Part shown: positions 56,640 to 64,000 of the stretch, piece after piece
How positions within the stretch are numbered: the first letter of the stretch is position 1
How the letters are laid out: every line of letters starts with the position of its first letter
Assembly: GCF_003347015.1 (NCBI RefSeq)
Contig: NZ_PNFB01000004.1
Coordinates: 62,001-126,000 of the forward strand
Length of the DNA: 64,000 bases
Origin: Brachybacterium sp. YJGR34
GTDB taxonomy: Bacteria > Actinomycetota > Actinomycetes > Actinomycetales > Dermabacteraceae
Direction of reading: 5' to 3'
Position numbers and translations under genes: made by a program
Notes under the pieces: model-generated
Databases searched by the model: none
What the model was told of the DNA's origin: nothing
What the model saw: only the letters and a program-made list of their open reading frames with translations

Positions 56640-57458
56640 ATGGCTCTGGACATCCCGGACGGACTGCACGGCGCAGGGGCGGGACCCTCGCCCCTCTCGA
56701 CCGTGTTCTCGGATCGCGCGGGCGACGAGTCCTTCGAGCCGCCGATGGAATCGCCGAGCGGCAAGACGATGGTCCGCGCCCTGCGCTCCCTCGACGCCCT
56801 CTCCCTCTCGGAGGCGGAGTCGGGCGTGCCGGGGCGCGCCGCCGCCGAGGTCGACAGCTTCCTCGACGGCGCCGAGGCCGCCGTGGCGAAGCCGCGTCGC
56901 GAGGAGATCCTCGACGGCGCCTCGGAGCTCTTCGCCGAGCGCGGCTACCACGGCGCGTCCCTCCGGGACATCTCGCGCCGGGTGGGCATCTCGCATCCGG
57001 GGATGCTGCATCACTTCGCCTCGAAGCAGGCTCTGCTCGCCGCGGTGGTCGATCGGCTGGAGGCGCACGCGCAGGGGCTCCTGCAGTCGGTGGATTCTCT
57101 GACCTCCGCGCCCCGACTGACCGCGGCGCTCGCCGGGCCCTGGGATCCGCGAGAGCACTCGATGGCACTGCTGGCGACGCTCTCGGCCGAGGTCGTGAAC
57201 CCGGACCATCCGGGCCGCTACCGCATCGCCCGCCTGCGCCTGGTCCACGAGCACGTGCTGGAGCAGGCGCTGTCCGGGATCGGCGAGACCGGTGGCCTGG
57301 TCACGGGGGTGGACGCGGCGCACGCCGCACGCTCCCTGTTCTCCCTGCTCCTGAGCGTGACCGTGCGTGAGCACACGGTCCGCGAGCTGCAGAGCTGCCG
57401 GAGCGCCGATCCCGTCGACGACGTCCGCGACTTCCTGCGCCTGTGCCTCGTGGACTGA
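56640..57458 (+). CDS. TetR-family transcriptional regulator with long N-terminal extension
   Basis: The 272-residue protein has its TetR helix-turn-helix only at residues ~84-130 ('RREEILDGASELFAERGYHGASLRDISRRVGISHPGMLHHFASKQALLAAVVDRLE'). The preceding ~80 residues are disordered and unrelated to TetR. The strong GAGGAGGAC site before ATG 56640 supports the long start; alternatives are ATG 56769 or a GTG near 56883. It starts 37 bp after asd and could be co-transcribed with it. The ligand is unknown. Confidence 0.88.
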   Translation: MALDIPDGLHGAGAGPSPLSTVFSDRAGDESFEPPMESPSGKTMVRALRSLDALSLSEAESGVPGRAAAEVDSFLDGAEAAVAKPRREEILDGASELFAERGYHGASLRDISRRVGISHPGMLHHFASKQALLAAVVDRLEAHAQGLLQSVDSLTSAPRLTAALAGPWDPREHSMALLATLSAEVVNPDHPGRYRIARLRLVHEHVLEQALSGIGETGGLVTGVDAAHAARSLFSLLLSVTVREHTVRELQSCRSADPVDDVRDFLRLCLVD

Positions 57459-57502
57459 TCCGTCCACGGACCCTGGCGGGGCAGTCGCTAGGATGCGTGG
57501 AC

Positions 57503-57667
57503 GTGACCACCTCCTGCGGCAGTCGACGAGCCGCTGCTCGACGTCCCCGTCCCCGCTCCGCGGTGTCGTCGGACGATGTCGCCGAACCGCGCGACGGCGC
57601 TCGGGCACCGCTGCCGACGGGCGGGGCGCTGACCCGGCGGACGACGCCGAGCGGGGCGACGGTGTGA
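57503..57667 (+). CDS. Small Arg-rich ORF upstream of the PRC-barrel gene
   Basis: A 54-residue ORF from GTG 57503, 8 nt after a TAGGAT -10 box (57489-57494). It ends 26 nt before the next start. Composition (Arg/Ala/Thr-rich, no domain) is not convincing; it may be a leaderless leader peptide or simply untranslated 5' sequence of the PRC-barrel gene. Confidence 0.25.
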   Translation: MTTSCGSRRAAARRPRPRSAVSSDDVAEPRDGARAPLPTGGALTRRTTPSGATV

Positions 57668-57693
57668 CCACGGGCGACACGTCAGGAGGGCAT

Positions 57694-58251
57694 GTGAAGG
57701 ACCGCGATTCCTCGCGCGCCGCGGAGGCCGGGAGCGGGGAACCGTCCTCCGACGGCGAGCTGTCCCGGCAGCGACGTGACGCCCGGCTGCGGGCGCTCGC
57801 GGGGGCGACCGTGCTGGGCCGGGACGGCGAGCACGTCGGCCTGGTGCGCGACATCTACCAGCACGACGCCTCCGGGGAGCTGGCCGCGATCACCGTGGTG
57901 CGCCGACAGCTCAGCTCCCGCAGCGTGCTGATCCCCGCCTCCGCGATCGACGAGCTCCCGCCCGCGAACATCAGCGACGTGATCGAGGCCGCGAGCACCG
58001 AGGCCGCGAACACGGGGGAGGTGAGCGCGGGGGCGGAGAGCGCTGAGGCGGCGAGTGAGGCGCCCGCCGGCCGCCGTCCGGGCGAGGAGCACCCGCACCC
58101 GCAGGCCGTCCGGCTCCGGGTGGACGCCGAGACCGTCCGCGGCGGGCACCGCCCCCCGGACATCAGCCATGCCACGCCGCAGGACCTGCGCGCGGCCGCC
58201 TCCGCGCTGGGGCTCGCGGCGGTGTCGGGCGAGGAGCCGCCGTGCGCATGA
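57694..58251 (+). CDS. PRC-barrel domain protein
   Basis: A 185-residue protein. Residues ~35-95 form a PRC-barrel ('ALAGATVLGRDGEHVGLVRDIYQHDASGELAAITVVRRQLSSRSVLIPASAID'), a beta-barrel of RimM and photosynthetic reaction-centre H subunits that often mediates protein or RNA contacts. The remainder is acidic, Ala/Glu-rich and probably disordered. GTG 57694 follows AGGAGG at 57684-57689 with 4-nt spacing; an alternative GTG at 57664 overlaps the small upstream ORF. The stop overlaps the start of the glycosyltransferase. Confidence 0.75.
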   Translation: MKDRDSSRAAEAGSGEPSSDGELSRQRRDARLRALAGATVLGRDGEHVGLVRDIYQHDASGELAAITVVRRQLSSRSVLIPASAIDELPPANISDVIEAASTEAANTGEVSAGAESAEAASEAPAGRRPGEEHPHPQAVRLRVDAETVRGGHRPPDISHATPQDLRAAASALGLAAVSGEEPPCA

Positions 58252-59534
58252 GGCTCCTGCTGCTGACGCACTACTACGCCCCGGAGTTCGGGGCACCGCA
58301 GCGCCGCTGGTCCGCGCTCGTGCAGCGCTTCGTGGCCGCCGGGCACCGGGTCACGGTCGCCGCACCCGTCCCGCACTACCCCAGCGGCGCGCCCACTACC
58401 GCGCAGCGCCGTGCGCACCGCGTGGGCGCGGTCGAGACCGGCCGGCACGGCGAGACCGTGCTGCGCACCGCCTACCTCCCGCACCGCGCGGACATCGGCA
58501 CCCGCACCGCCGATCACGTCGTCGCGGCGGCCGATGCGCTGCGCCGGCTGCGCCGCCGCTTCTCCCGGCCCGGCACCAGGCCCGACGTCATCATCGCCAC
58601 CGCCCCCGCGATCCCGACGCTGCTGGTGGGTCGCACCCTGTCGCGGCTGTGGGGCGTGCCGCTGGTGGTCGAGATGCGGGACGCCTGGCCGGACCTGGTC
58701 ACGCACGTGGGCACCATCGGCGCGCTGCCGCCGGAGACCGCCCACGCTCCGCAGCGCCGCATGGCCCGTCGGACCCTGGACTGGGCGATCGCCCTGGCCA
58801 AGGGGGGCGTGCACCAGCAGGTGACGGACTGGCAGAGCGGGGCCCGCGCCGTGGTCACCACCACCTCCCGTTTCGCCAACGTGCTGCGCGAGCGCGGGGT
58901 GCGGATCGTCCACGTGGTCCGCAACGGCACGGACCTGCGCCGGGTCCCCGCGCAGCAGGATCACCCGCCCGGTGACCACCCGGCGCTGCGCTGCCTCTAC
59001 CTGGGCAACATGGGCCGGTCCCAGGGGCTTGACACGGTGATCCGGGCCGCCGCGGCGCTGCGCCGCGAGGGCGTGGACCTCCAGGTGCGCCTGGTGGGCC
59101 ACGGCGTGGACGCCCCGGCGCTCGCGGCGCTGGCCTACGAGCTCGACGCCCCGGTGCAGGTGCTGCCGCGCATCCCCCACCACCAGGTGGGGGAGCAGTA
59201 CGCCTGGGCGGACACCGTGATCGTCTCCCTGCGCGACTGGGCCCCCTTCACCTGGACCGTCCCCTCGAAGCTCTACGAGATCCTCGCGACCGGCCGCCAC
59301 ATCACGGCTCTGCTGAACGGCGAGGCGGCCGACGTCGTCCGCGAGGCCGATGCCGGCGACGTGCTGCCCCCGGAGGACCTCCCCGCGCTCGTCGCCCTGT
59401 GGCGCGAGCTCGCCGCCGATCGCTCCCGCGCGGCCGTGCGCCCCACCGGCCGCACCTGGGTCGCCGAGCACGCCGACGACGACGCCCTGGCCCGCCGCTA
59501 CCTGGAGATCCTCCGGCAGGTCATGCCGGGCTGA
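58248..59534 (+). CDS. Glycosyltransferase (GT4-type, WcaI-like)
   Basis: A 428-residue GT-B enzyme. The N-terminus 'MRLLLLTHYYAPEFGAPQRRWSALVQRFVAAGHRVTVAAPVPHYPSG' is typical of WcaI/WbuB-like transferases that act on lipid-linked or surface-polysaccharide acceptors. The C-terminal donor domain has 'YLGNMGRSQGLDTVIRAAAAL' and 'VIVSLRDWAPFTWTVPSKLYEILATGRHI', where the Pro-Ser-Lys loop and Glu bind the nucleotide sugar. ATG 58248 overlaps the PRC-barrel stop by 4 bp (GTG 58242 is an alternative). It is cytosolic or membrane-peripheral. Donor and acceptor are unknown, and no other polysaccharide gene is nearby. Confidence 0.9.
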   Translation: MRLLLLTHYYAPEFGAPQRRWSALVQRFVAAGHRVTVAAPVPHYPSGAPTTAQRRAHRVGAVETGRHGETVLRTAYLPHRADIGTRTADHVVAAADALRRLRRRFSRPGTRPDVIIATAPAIPTLLVGRTLSRLWGVPLVVEMRDAWPDLVTHVGTIGALPPETAHAPQRRMARRTLDWAIALAKGGVHQQVTDWQSGARAVVTTTSRFANVLRERGVRIVHVVRNGTDLRRVPAQQDHPPGDHPALRCLYLGNMGRSQGLDTVIRAAAALRREGVDLQVRLVGHGVDAPALAALAYELDAPVQVLPRIPHHQVGEQYAWADTVIVSLRDWAPFTWTVPSKLYEILATGRHITALLNGEAADVVREADAGDVLPPEDLPALVALWRELAADRSRAAVRPTGRTWVAEHADDDALARRYLEILRQVMPG

Positions 59535-59576
59535 CGTGTGGAACTGGGCGCGTGCCACCGTGGCGTGGTGCATACC

Positions 59577-59609
<33 letters not shown>

Positions 59610-59799
59610 TCGCCCCCATCCTCGCCGCGCCCGCATCCGCGCCGCGCCCTCGCCTCACTCGTGCCTCTGAAGCCAGGTGTGCCGTTGAGGGGCGGCATAG
59701 CGGCGCATCTGACCTCCACGGTTCGCCCAGGCCGCGGGATCAGCGTCGGAGCCGCCCGTCGGCTGGAGGCGAGGCGGGGGATGAGCGGCGAGGGTCCGC

Positions 59800-59883
59800 T
59801 GTCGCCCGTCGCCCGTCGCCTGTCGCCTGTCGCCTGTCGCCTGTCGCCTGTCGCCTGTCGCCTGTCGCCTGTCGCCCGTCGCC
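59800..59883. repeat. 7-bp tandem repeat (YGTCGCC), 12 units
   Basis: Twelve contiguous heptamers: one TGTCGCC, two CGTCGCC, eight perfect TGTCGCC and one CGTCGCC. They lie in the 502-bp gap 59535-60036, ~32 bp upstream of the -35 box of the HelD promoter. The same gap begins with a looser GCCCGT run (59578-59612). It is not within a convincing gene. Confidence 0.9.
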
Positions 59884-59914
59884 TCCGCCCGCGTGCTGGC
59901 ACCGCGTCGACCTC

Positions 59915-59943
59915 TTGTCCTCCGCGCCGCGTCGGCATAGACT
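59915..59943 (+). promoter_or_regulatory. Promoter of the HelD-like gene
   Basis: TTGTCC (59915-59920), 17 nt, TAGACT (59938-59943) is one of the best sigma-A-type promoters in the window. The leader is ~87 nt and includes GGCACGC/GCGTGCC and two AGGAACG direct repeats before the GTG start. Confidence 0.65.
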
Positions 59944-60036
59944 CCCGCGTTCCCTCCCCTCACTCCCTGCCCGTCGGCACGCCCGCGCGTGCCAGGAACG
60001 CGGCGCGCCCGAGCGCGCCAGGAACGGAGCGCCCCT

Positions 60037-62397
60037 GTGACCGCAGCAGAGCAGATCGCCGCCGAACAGCACCACCTCGATCGCGCCCATCGGCGGCGCG
60101 ACGCCGAGCTCGCCGAGCTCGAGCAGCGACGCACCGCGGCCCTCGCCCGGGACGCCCGCAGCGCGACCGACCTCGACGAGCGCGATGCGGAGGTGCGCCG
60201 CCTCGGGGCGCGGCTGACCGCCCTGATGCACGCGGAGTCGACGCTGTGCTTCGGCCGGCTGGACCGGGAGGACGGGCTGAGGGTGCACATCGGGCCCGTC
60301 GGGCTCCGCGATGGGGACGAGCGCCTGGTCATCGACTGGCGCGCCCCGGCCGCCGCCGCGTTCTACGCGGCCACCGCGCGGTCCCCGCAGGGGCTCCTGC
60401 GTCGCCGGCACATCACTCTCGAGGGTCGGCGCGTGATCCGGGTCGACGACGACCTGCTCGGCGGGACCGACGGCTCCGAGCGGCCGGGCGGCGACGCGGC
60501 GGCCGGGGCCGGCGAGTCCGAGCTGGTGGGCGAGGGGGCCCTGCTGCGCGCCCTGGGCAGCTCCCGCGACGGGAGGATGCACCAGGCGGTCGCGACCCTC
60601 CAGGCGGAGCAGGACGCGATCATCCGCGCTCCGCGGCGCGGCACCCTCGTGGTCCAGGGCGCTCCCGGCACGGGGAAGACCGTCGTCGCCCTGCACCGCG
60701 CGGCCTATCTCCTGTACTCCGCGCTCGAGGTGGTGCGCCGGGGCGTGCTCATCATCGGCCCGAACTCCCGCTTCCTGGGCTACATCGGGGACGTGCTGCC
60801 GGCGCTGGGCGAGACCAACGTCGTCACCAGCACGATCGAGGGCTTGCTGCCGGACCTCGGCCCCACCCGACCCGCCGACCGCACGCTGCAGCGGCTGCTC
60901 GGCGACGAGGCCCTGGCCGGGGCGCTGGACGCCTTCCTCACCGGTCTGCAGGGGGCGAGCGCGGCGACGGGGCACCCTGTGCGCTGGGACGGCGAGGAGC
61001 ACCTCCTGGACCCGGAGGTGGTCGCGCGCTGCGCCGACCGGGCCCAGAAGCACAGCCGCCACCACAACATCGCCCGCGAGCACTTCCGGGAGCTGATCCT
61101 CGAGGAGCTGACCGACCGCGTGGCCGCTGCGGACGCGGCGATGCTGGAGGACGTCGAGGAGGGGTTCGAGGACGTGCTGCGGGGCGTGGACGCCGCGCTG
61201 GATCGGGGGTCCGACGCGCTGATGCCCGTCCAGGAGGGCCGTGACGCGGAGGCCGAGCAGGCGCTCGCGCGCCGGCAGCTGCGCACCGAGCTCGAGGCCG
61301 ACGCCTCCGTGACCGCCGATCTCGAGGAGCTGTGGCCGCACCTCTCGCCCGAGGAGGCCGTCACCCGCTTCCTCCGGGAGGGCCTCGACCGGGACGCCCC
61401 GCCCCGACCGGGGACCGCGGAGCCGACGGCGCCCCGGTGGAGCGCCGACGAGCGCGCACAGCTGGCGGCGAGCGTGGAGGCGGGCTGGACCGACGCCCAC
61501 GTGCCGCTGCTGGACGAGGCCGCCGAGCTGCTGGGCCTGGACGAGTCCGAGGAGCGCGAGGCGGCGGCGCGGGCGCAGAGCCGCGAGATCGCCCACGCGC
61601 AGCGGGTCATCGCCGCCACGCCGGGGCTCGCCGGGCTGGTCAGCGCCGAGGATCTCGCCGAACGCAGCGCCGCTACGGACTCCCGCGACCTCGCCACCCG
61701 CGCCCTCGCGGACCGCAGCTGGACCTACGGGCACATCATCGTCGACGAGGCCCAGGAGCTCACGCCGATGCAGTGGCGCATGCTCGCCCGCCGCTGCCCG
61801 ACCCGATCGCTGACCGTGGTCGGCGACATCGCCCAGACCGCGGCGCCCCTGGAGACGGCCACCTGGGCGGATCGCCTCTCCGCGCTGCGCACCGAGCCGC
61901 GCCTGACCGAGCTGACCATCTGCTACCGGTCCCCGCGGGAGCTGGTGGAGGCCGTCGCACCGCTGCTGCACGAGCTGCGCCCCGACGCCCGGGAGATCGA
62001 CGCCGTGCGCAGCACCGGGAGGCCCGCCCACCTGGTCGACGGCGCGATCGACGAGGAGGAGCAGGTGATCTCCTGGGCCCGCTCCGCGCTCGGCGCCGGG
62101 CAGCGCGCGATCATCACCCCGGAGCCGTCGTGGGTGCTCGAGGCGCTCGCGGGGCAGGGCATCGCCGCCTCGGACGACGACCTGCGCGAGAGCCTCGTGG
62201 TGCTGCCGGTGCCGGCCGCGAAGGGACTCGAGTTCGACCACGTCCTGGTCCACGCCCCGGACCGGATCGAGGCGGAGCACGGCACCGCGATGCTGTACGT
62301 CGCCCTCACGCGCGCGACCAGCACCCTGGTCGCCGTGCAGCAGGGGAGCGTGCAGCGGGACCTCGGGCCTGGGTGGGAGCGGGGGCCGCTGGCCTGA
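60037..62397 (+). CDS. HelD-family RNA polymerase-associated UvrD-like ATPase
   Basis: A 786-residue superfamily 1 motor. An N-terminal coiled coil ('AEQIAAEQHHLDRAHRRRDAELAELEQRR', residues 3-60) is the HelD arm that enters the RNA polymerase secondary channel. Motor motifs are GAPGTGKT (208-215, Walker A), 'IIVDEAQELTPMQWRML' (Walker B), 'VVGDIAQTAAP', 'ICYRSPREL', 'AKGLEFDHVLVHAP' and 'MLYVALTRATSTL'. Actinobacterial HelD/HelR releases stalled RNA polymerase and can confer rifamycin tolerance. GGAG at 60026-60029 supports GTG 60037. Confidence 0.92.
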   Translation: MTAAEQIAAEQHHLDRAHRRRDAELAELEQRRTAALARDARSATDLDERDAEVRRLGARLTALMHAESTLCFGRLDREDGLRVHIGPVGLRDGDERLVIDWRAPAAAAFYAATARSPQGLLRRRHITLEGRRVIRVDDDLLGGTDGSERPGGDAAAGAGESELVGEGALLRALGSSRDGRMHQAVATLQAEQDAIIRAPRRGTLVVQGAPGTGKTVVALHRAAYLLYSALEVVRRGVLIIGPNSRFLGYIGDVLPALGETNVVTSTIEGLLPDLGPTRPADRTLQRLLGDEALAGALDAFLTGLQGASAATGHPVRWDGEEHLLDPEVVARCADRAQKHSRHHNIAREHFRELILEELTDRVAAADAAMLEDVEEGFEDVLRGVDAALDRGSDALMPVQEGRDAEAEQALARRQLRTELEADASVTADLEELWPHLSPEEAVTRFLREGLDRDAPPRPGTAEPTAPRWSADERAQLAASVEAGWTDAHVPLLDEAAELLGLDESEEREAAARAQSREIAHAQRVIAATPGLAGLVSAEDLAERSAATDSRDLATRALADRSWTYGHIIVDEAQELTPMQWRMLARRCPTRSLTVVGDIAQTAAPLETATWADRLSALRTEPRLTELTICYRSPRELVEAVAPLLHELRPDAREIDAVRSTGRPAHLVDGAIDEEEQVISWARSALGAGQRAIITPEPSWVLEALAGQGIAASDDDLRESLVVLPVPAAKGLEFDHVLVHAPDRIEAEHGTAMLYVALTRATSTLVAVQQGSVQRDLGPGWERGPLA

Positions 62398-62421
62398 GCG
62401 GCGGAGCGGCCTCCGTATCGC

Positions 62422-62477
62422 CGAGCTGGTGATCTGGTCCGGAATGGGCGCTCATACCCGACCGGATCACCAGCTCG
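62422..62477. repeat. 56-bp intergenic palindrome, family B copy 1
   Basis: 18-nt arms (62422-62439, 62460-62477; CGAGCTGGTGAT core) around a 20-nt loop. A copy of identical length is at 63673-63728. It lies 24 bp after the HelD gene and 158 bp before the endonuclease-like gene. Confidence 0.85.
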
Positions 62478-62635
62478 ATCTGCGGGGCGCTCCGGGGTCG
62501 GTGCTCGGAACGGTGAGGGCGGGCGCTGGGGCGGACTGGGACGGGCCTCCCGTCCGAGTGGGGGCGTAGGTCGCGCTGACCTGGGCGTTGTGGGCAACTC
62601 TGATCGGCACTCGGCGACTCGTCCATCCTGTGGCG

Positions 62636-63640
62636 ATGCCGAGACGACCGGATCCGCTTCCCGAGGGGTTCACGTCGCGCGTGTTCACGCGGAAGGAGGC
62701 GGTCGAGGCCGGGATCGCGCCCCGGCGGCTGCTTCGCTCGGACCTCGAGCGGATTCGTGTCGGCCTGTACAGGCGGACGTCGACGGAGATCACCGAACTG
62801 GACGTGGCGTCCGCGTACTGCCGCAGCAACGCGAGGGTCGCGGTGATGGGTCTGTCCGCAGCGCGGCTGCTGCACGTGCCGCTGCCCAGAAGGCTCGAGA
62901 CCTGGACTTCGGGGACGCCGGTGCATCTGGCTGTCCCCGGTGGGTACAAGGGGTCGGACACCACGGTGCGCTGGCACAACATCACCCTCGCCCCCGCGGA
63001 CCTCCGATCGGTGGTCATCGTGCACCCGGGGTCCCTGGCCATCGTCAATGGGTCGGAGAATGCCTCGATCCGCGATCTCGAGAAGCTGCCGGTGCGGATC
63101 ACCTCGTACTCTCGGACCTGGCGGGACCTCGCCGGGCATCTGAGCCACGACGCCCTCGTGGCGGTAGGAGATCACCTGGTCAGGACGCCGCGCCCCCGCT
63201 TTGAGAGCGGGCGCAGGGCGCCGCGATGCACGGTGGAGGAGCTGGCTGCTCAGTGCACGGGACGTCACGCATCGGCCCTGCGGAGCGCCCTGGCCGATGT
63301 GCGAGTCGGTGCCGACTCACCGCGCGAGACCTTCGCCCGCCTGGCCTTCCTCCGCGCCGGCCTGCCGGAGCCGCAGATCAACGTCCCCCTGATCGGTGAG
63401 GACGGCGTGGCGCGGCACGCCCCGGACTTCCAATGGGCTCGCTACCGTGTCGCGGCCGAGTACGACGGTCGGACCCACAGCGACGACGACCAGGTGGCAC
63501 GGGATATCGCGCGCGCTCGGCGGGTCCGGGAGGCGGGGTGGACCGAGGTGCGCCTCCATGCCGCAGATGCGCGGAACTCCTTTGCGCGCGCTGTCCAGCT
63601 CGTGAGGGCAGAGCTCCGTGCGCAGGGGTGGACGCCCTGA
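62636..63640 (+). CDS. AbiEi-like/DUF559-type endonuclease-domain protein (paralog 2)
   Basis: A 334-residue paralog of the protein at 45826-47013. The N-terminus 'SRVFTRKEAVEAGIAPRRLLRSDLERIRVGLYRR' matches AbiEi-type winged helices. The C-terminus (~265-330) is a Vsr/DUF559-like nuclease: Asp274 in 'HAPDFQWARYRVAAEYDGRTH', with Glu286, Asp288 and His291, then 'DIARARRVREAGWTEVRL'. It lacks the Ala/Arg-rich insertion of paralog 1. CATCCT ends 6 nt before ATG 62636, so it is probably leaderless. It is bracketed by the only two family B palindromes. The biological role is not established. Confidence 0.8.
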   Translation: MPRRPDPLPEGFTSRVFTRKEAVEAGIAPRRLLRSDLERIRVGLYRRTSTEITELDVASAYCRSNARVAVMGLSAARLLHVPLPRRLETWTSGTPVHLAVPGGYKGSDTTVRWHNITLAPADLRSVVIVHPGSLAIVNGSENASIRDLEKLPVRITSYSRTWRDLAGHLSHDALVAVGDHLVRTPRPRFESGRRAPRCTVEELAAQCTGRHASALRSALADVRVGADSPRETFARLAFLRAGLPEPQINVPLIGEDGVARHAPDFQWARYRVAAEYDGRTHSDDDQVARDIARARRVREAGWTEVRLHAADARNSFARAVQLVRAELRAQGWTP

Positions 63641-63672
63641 CCTCGTCACGGGGCGACCGGTGAGGCATCTGG

Positions 63673-63728
63673 CGAGCTGGTGATGTGGTCGCGTATGAAG
63701 GCCTATACCCGACCACATCACCAGGTCG
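63673..63728. repeat. 56-bp intergenic palindrome, family B copy 2
   Basis: 18-nt arms (63673-63690, 63711-63728) with one mismatch, around a 20-nt loop. Relative to copy 1, GATCTGGTC/GACCGGATC is changed to GATGTGGTC/GACCACATC, so both arms changed together. It lies 32 bp after the endonuclease-like gene and 33 bp before the convergent add stop codon. Confidence 0.85.
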
Positions 63729-63761
63729 ATGGGGCAGGTCGTGGCGCCCACCCGGGCCCCG

Positions 63762-64000
63762 TCAGGCTCCCCGGGCGGCGCGGAAGGCGGGGAGGACGAC
63801 CTCGTCGCGCAGCGCGGTGCGCTCGGCCTCCGGGATGAAGCTCGCGGCGAGCCCGGTGAGGACAACGGCCTCGACCTCCTCGAGGGTCCAGCCGCCCGCC
63901 TCCGCGGCGAGAGCGAGCTCGCGCGAGGTGGAGGTGCGGCTCATGAGGCGGTTGTCCGAGCTGATGGCCAGGGGGAGGCCCAGCTCCTGCAGACGCAGCA
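63762..64000 (-). CDS. Adenosine deaminase, C-terminal part
   Basis: The frame runs off the window end. The visible 79 residues (LRLQELGLPLAISSDNRLMSRTSTSRELALAAEAGGWTLEEVEAVVLTGLAASF) match the C-terminus of metal-dependent adenosine deaminases. 'SSDNRLMS' holds the conserved metal/substrate Asp just after strand 8, and the end helices fit. The enzyme converts adenosine to inosine in purine salvage. The stop codon TGA is at 63764-63762. Confidence 0.88.
   Translation of the reverse strand, partial: LRLQELGLPLAISSDNRLMSRTSTSRELALAAEAGGWTLEEVEAVVLTGLAASFIPEAERTALRDEVVLPAFRAARGA

Noticed and set aside
59800-59883. CRISPR-like or protein-coding repeat in the 7-bp array
   Set aside because: There are no spacers, units are contiguous, and open frames through it are simple periodic peptides without a start signal.

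Overview
The window is about 70% G+C, with ATG/GTG starts, very strong GC-ending codon bias and many apparently leaderless genes. It reads as a chromosomal segment of a high-GC actinobacterium. The gene content (SRP RNA, dnaX, recR, lysC-asd, a HelD-type helicase, several carbohydrate ABC importers without their own ATPase, AGCS and DAACS symporters, GH43/GH125 enzymes, sulfatases) fits Micrococcales. A Brachybacterium-like (Dermabacteraceae) organism is my best guess, but that is inference. I see no transposase, integrase, phage module, CRISPR array, rRNA or tRNA.

Layout. 0-10.8 kb: the 3' end of a GntR regulator, a heterodimeric ABC exporter pair, an FAD monooxygenase, a PhyH dioxygenase/AraC pair, a DHFR-like reductase divergent from a TetR regulator, and a DUF4188 gene divergent from a MerR regulator. 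11-21.6 kb: a GH43 glycosidase, two small ORFs, an aldo/keto reductase, an AGCS symporter, a sulfatase-MFS operon divergent from a SorC-type regulator, and an SdsA-like alkylsulfatase. 21.7-29 kb: the 4.5S SRP RNA, a CPBP protease, a TIGR01777 oxidoreductase, a DAACS symporter, a VOC protein and two hypothetical proteins. 29-37 kb: dnaX, a GyrI-like protein, a GH125 mannosidase, recR and a membrane protein. 37-43 kb: an ABC-2 exporter and a first sugar ABC importer. 43-47 kb: nadE and a Vsr/DUF559-like endonuclease gene bracketed by palindromes. 47-53.6 kb: a polyol locus (two permeases, a binding protein, a SorC regulator and a mannitol-type dehydrogenase). 54-57.5 kb: lysC-asd and a TetR regulator. 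57.5-64 kb: a PRC-barrel protein, a glycosyltransferase, a HelD helicase, a second palindrome-bracketed endonuclease-like gene and the 3' end of adenosine deaminase.

How it fits together. SRP RNA, dnaX, recR and lysC-asd keep the order known from mycobacteria, but catabolic and transport modules are interleaved. Both SorC regulators sit divergently beside the operons they probably control, with CTCA/TGAG palindromes between them. Neither sugar importer encodes an ATPase, so a shared MsiK-type ATPase elsewhere is likely.

Most unusual feature. Several fixed-length intergenic palindrome families occur: a 53-bp family with five copies, a 56-bp family with two and a 69-bp family with two. Some copies show compensatory arm changes. 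Two of the families immediately bracket the two paralogous AbiEi-like/DUF559-like endonuclease genes. Many genes also have a NANNNT -10 box ending exactly 6 nt before the start codon, which points to widespread leaderless transcription.
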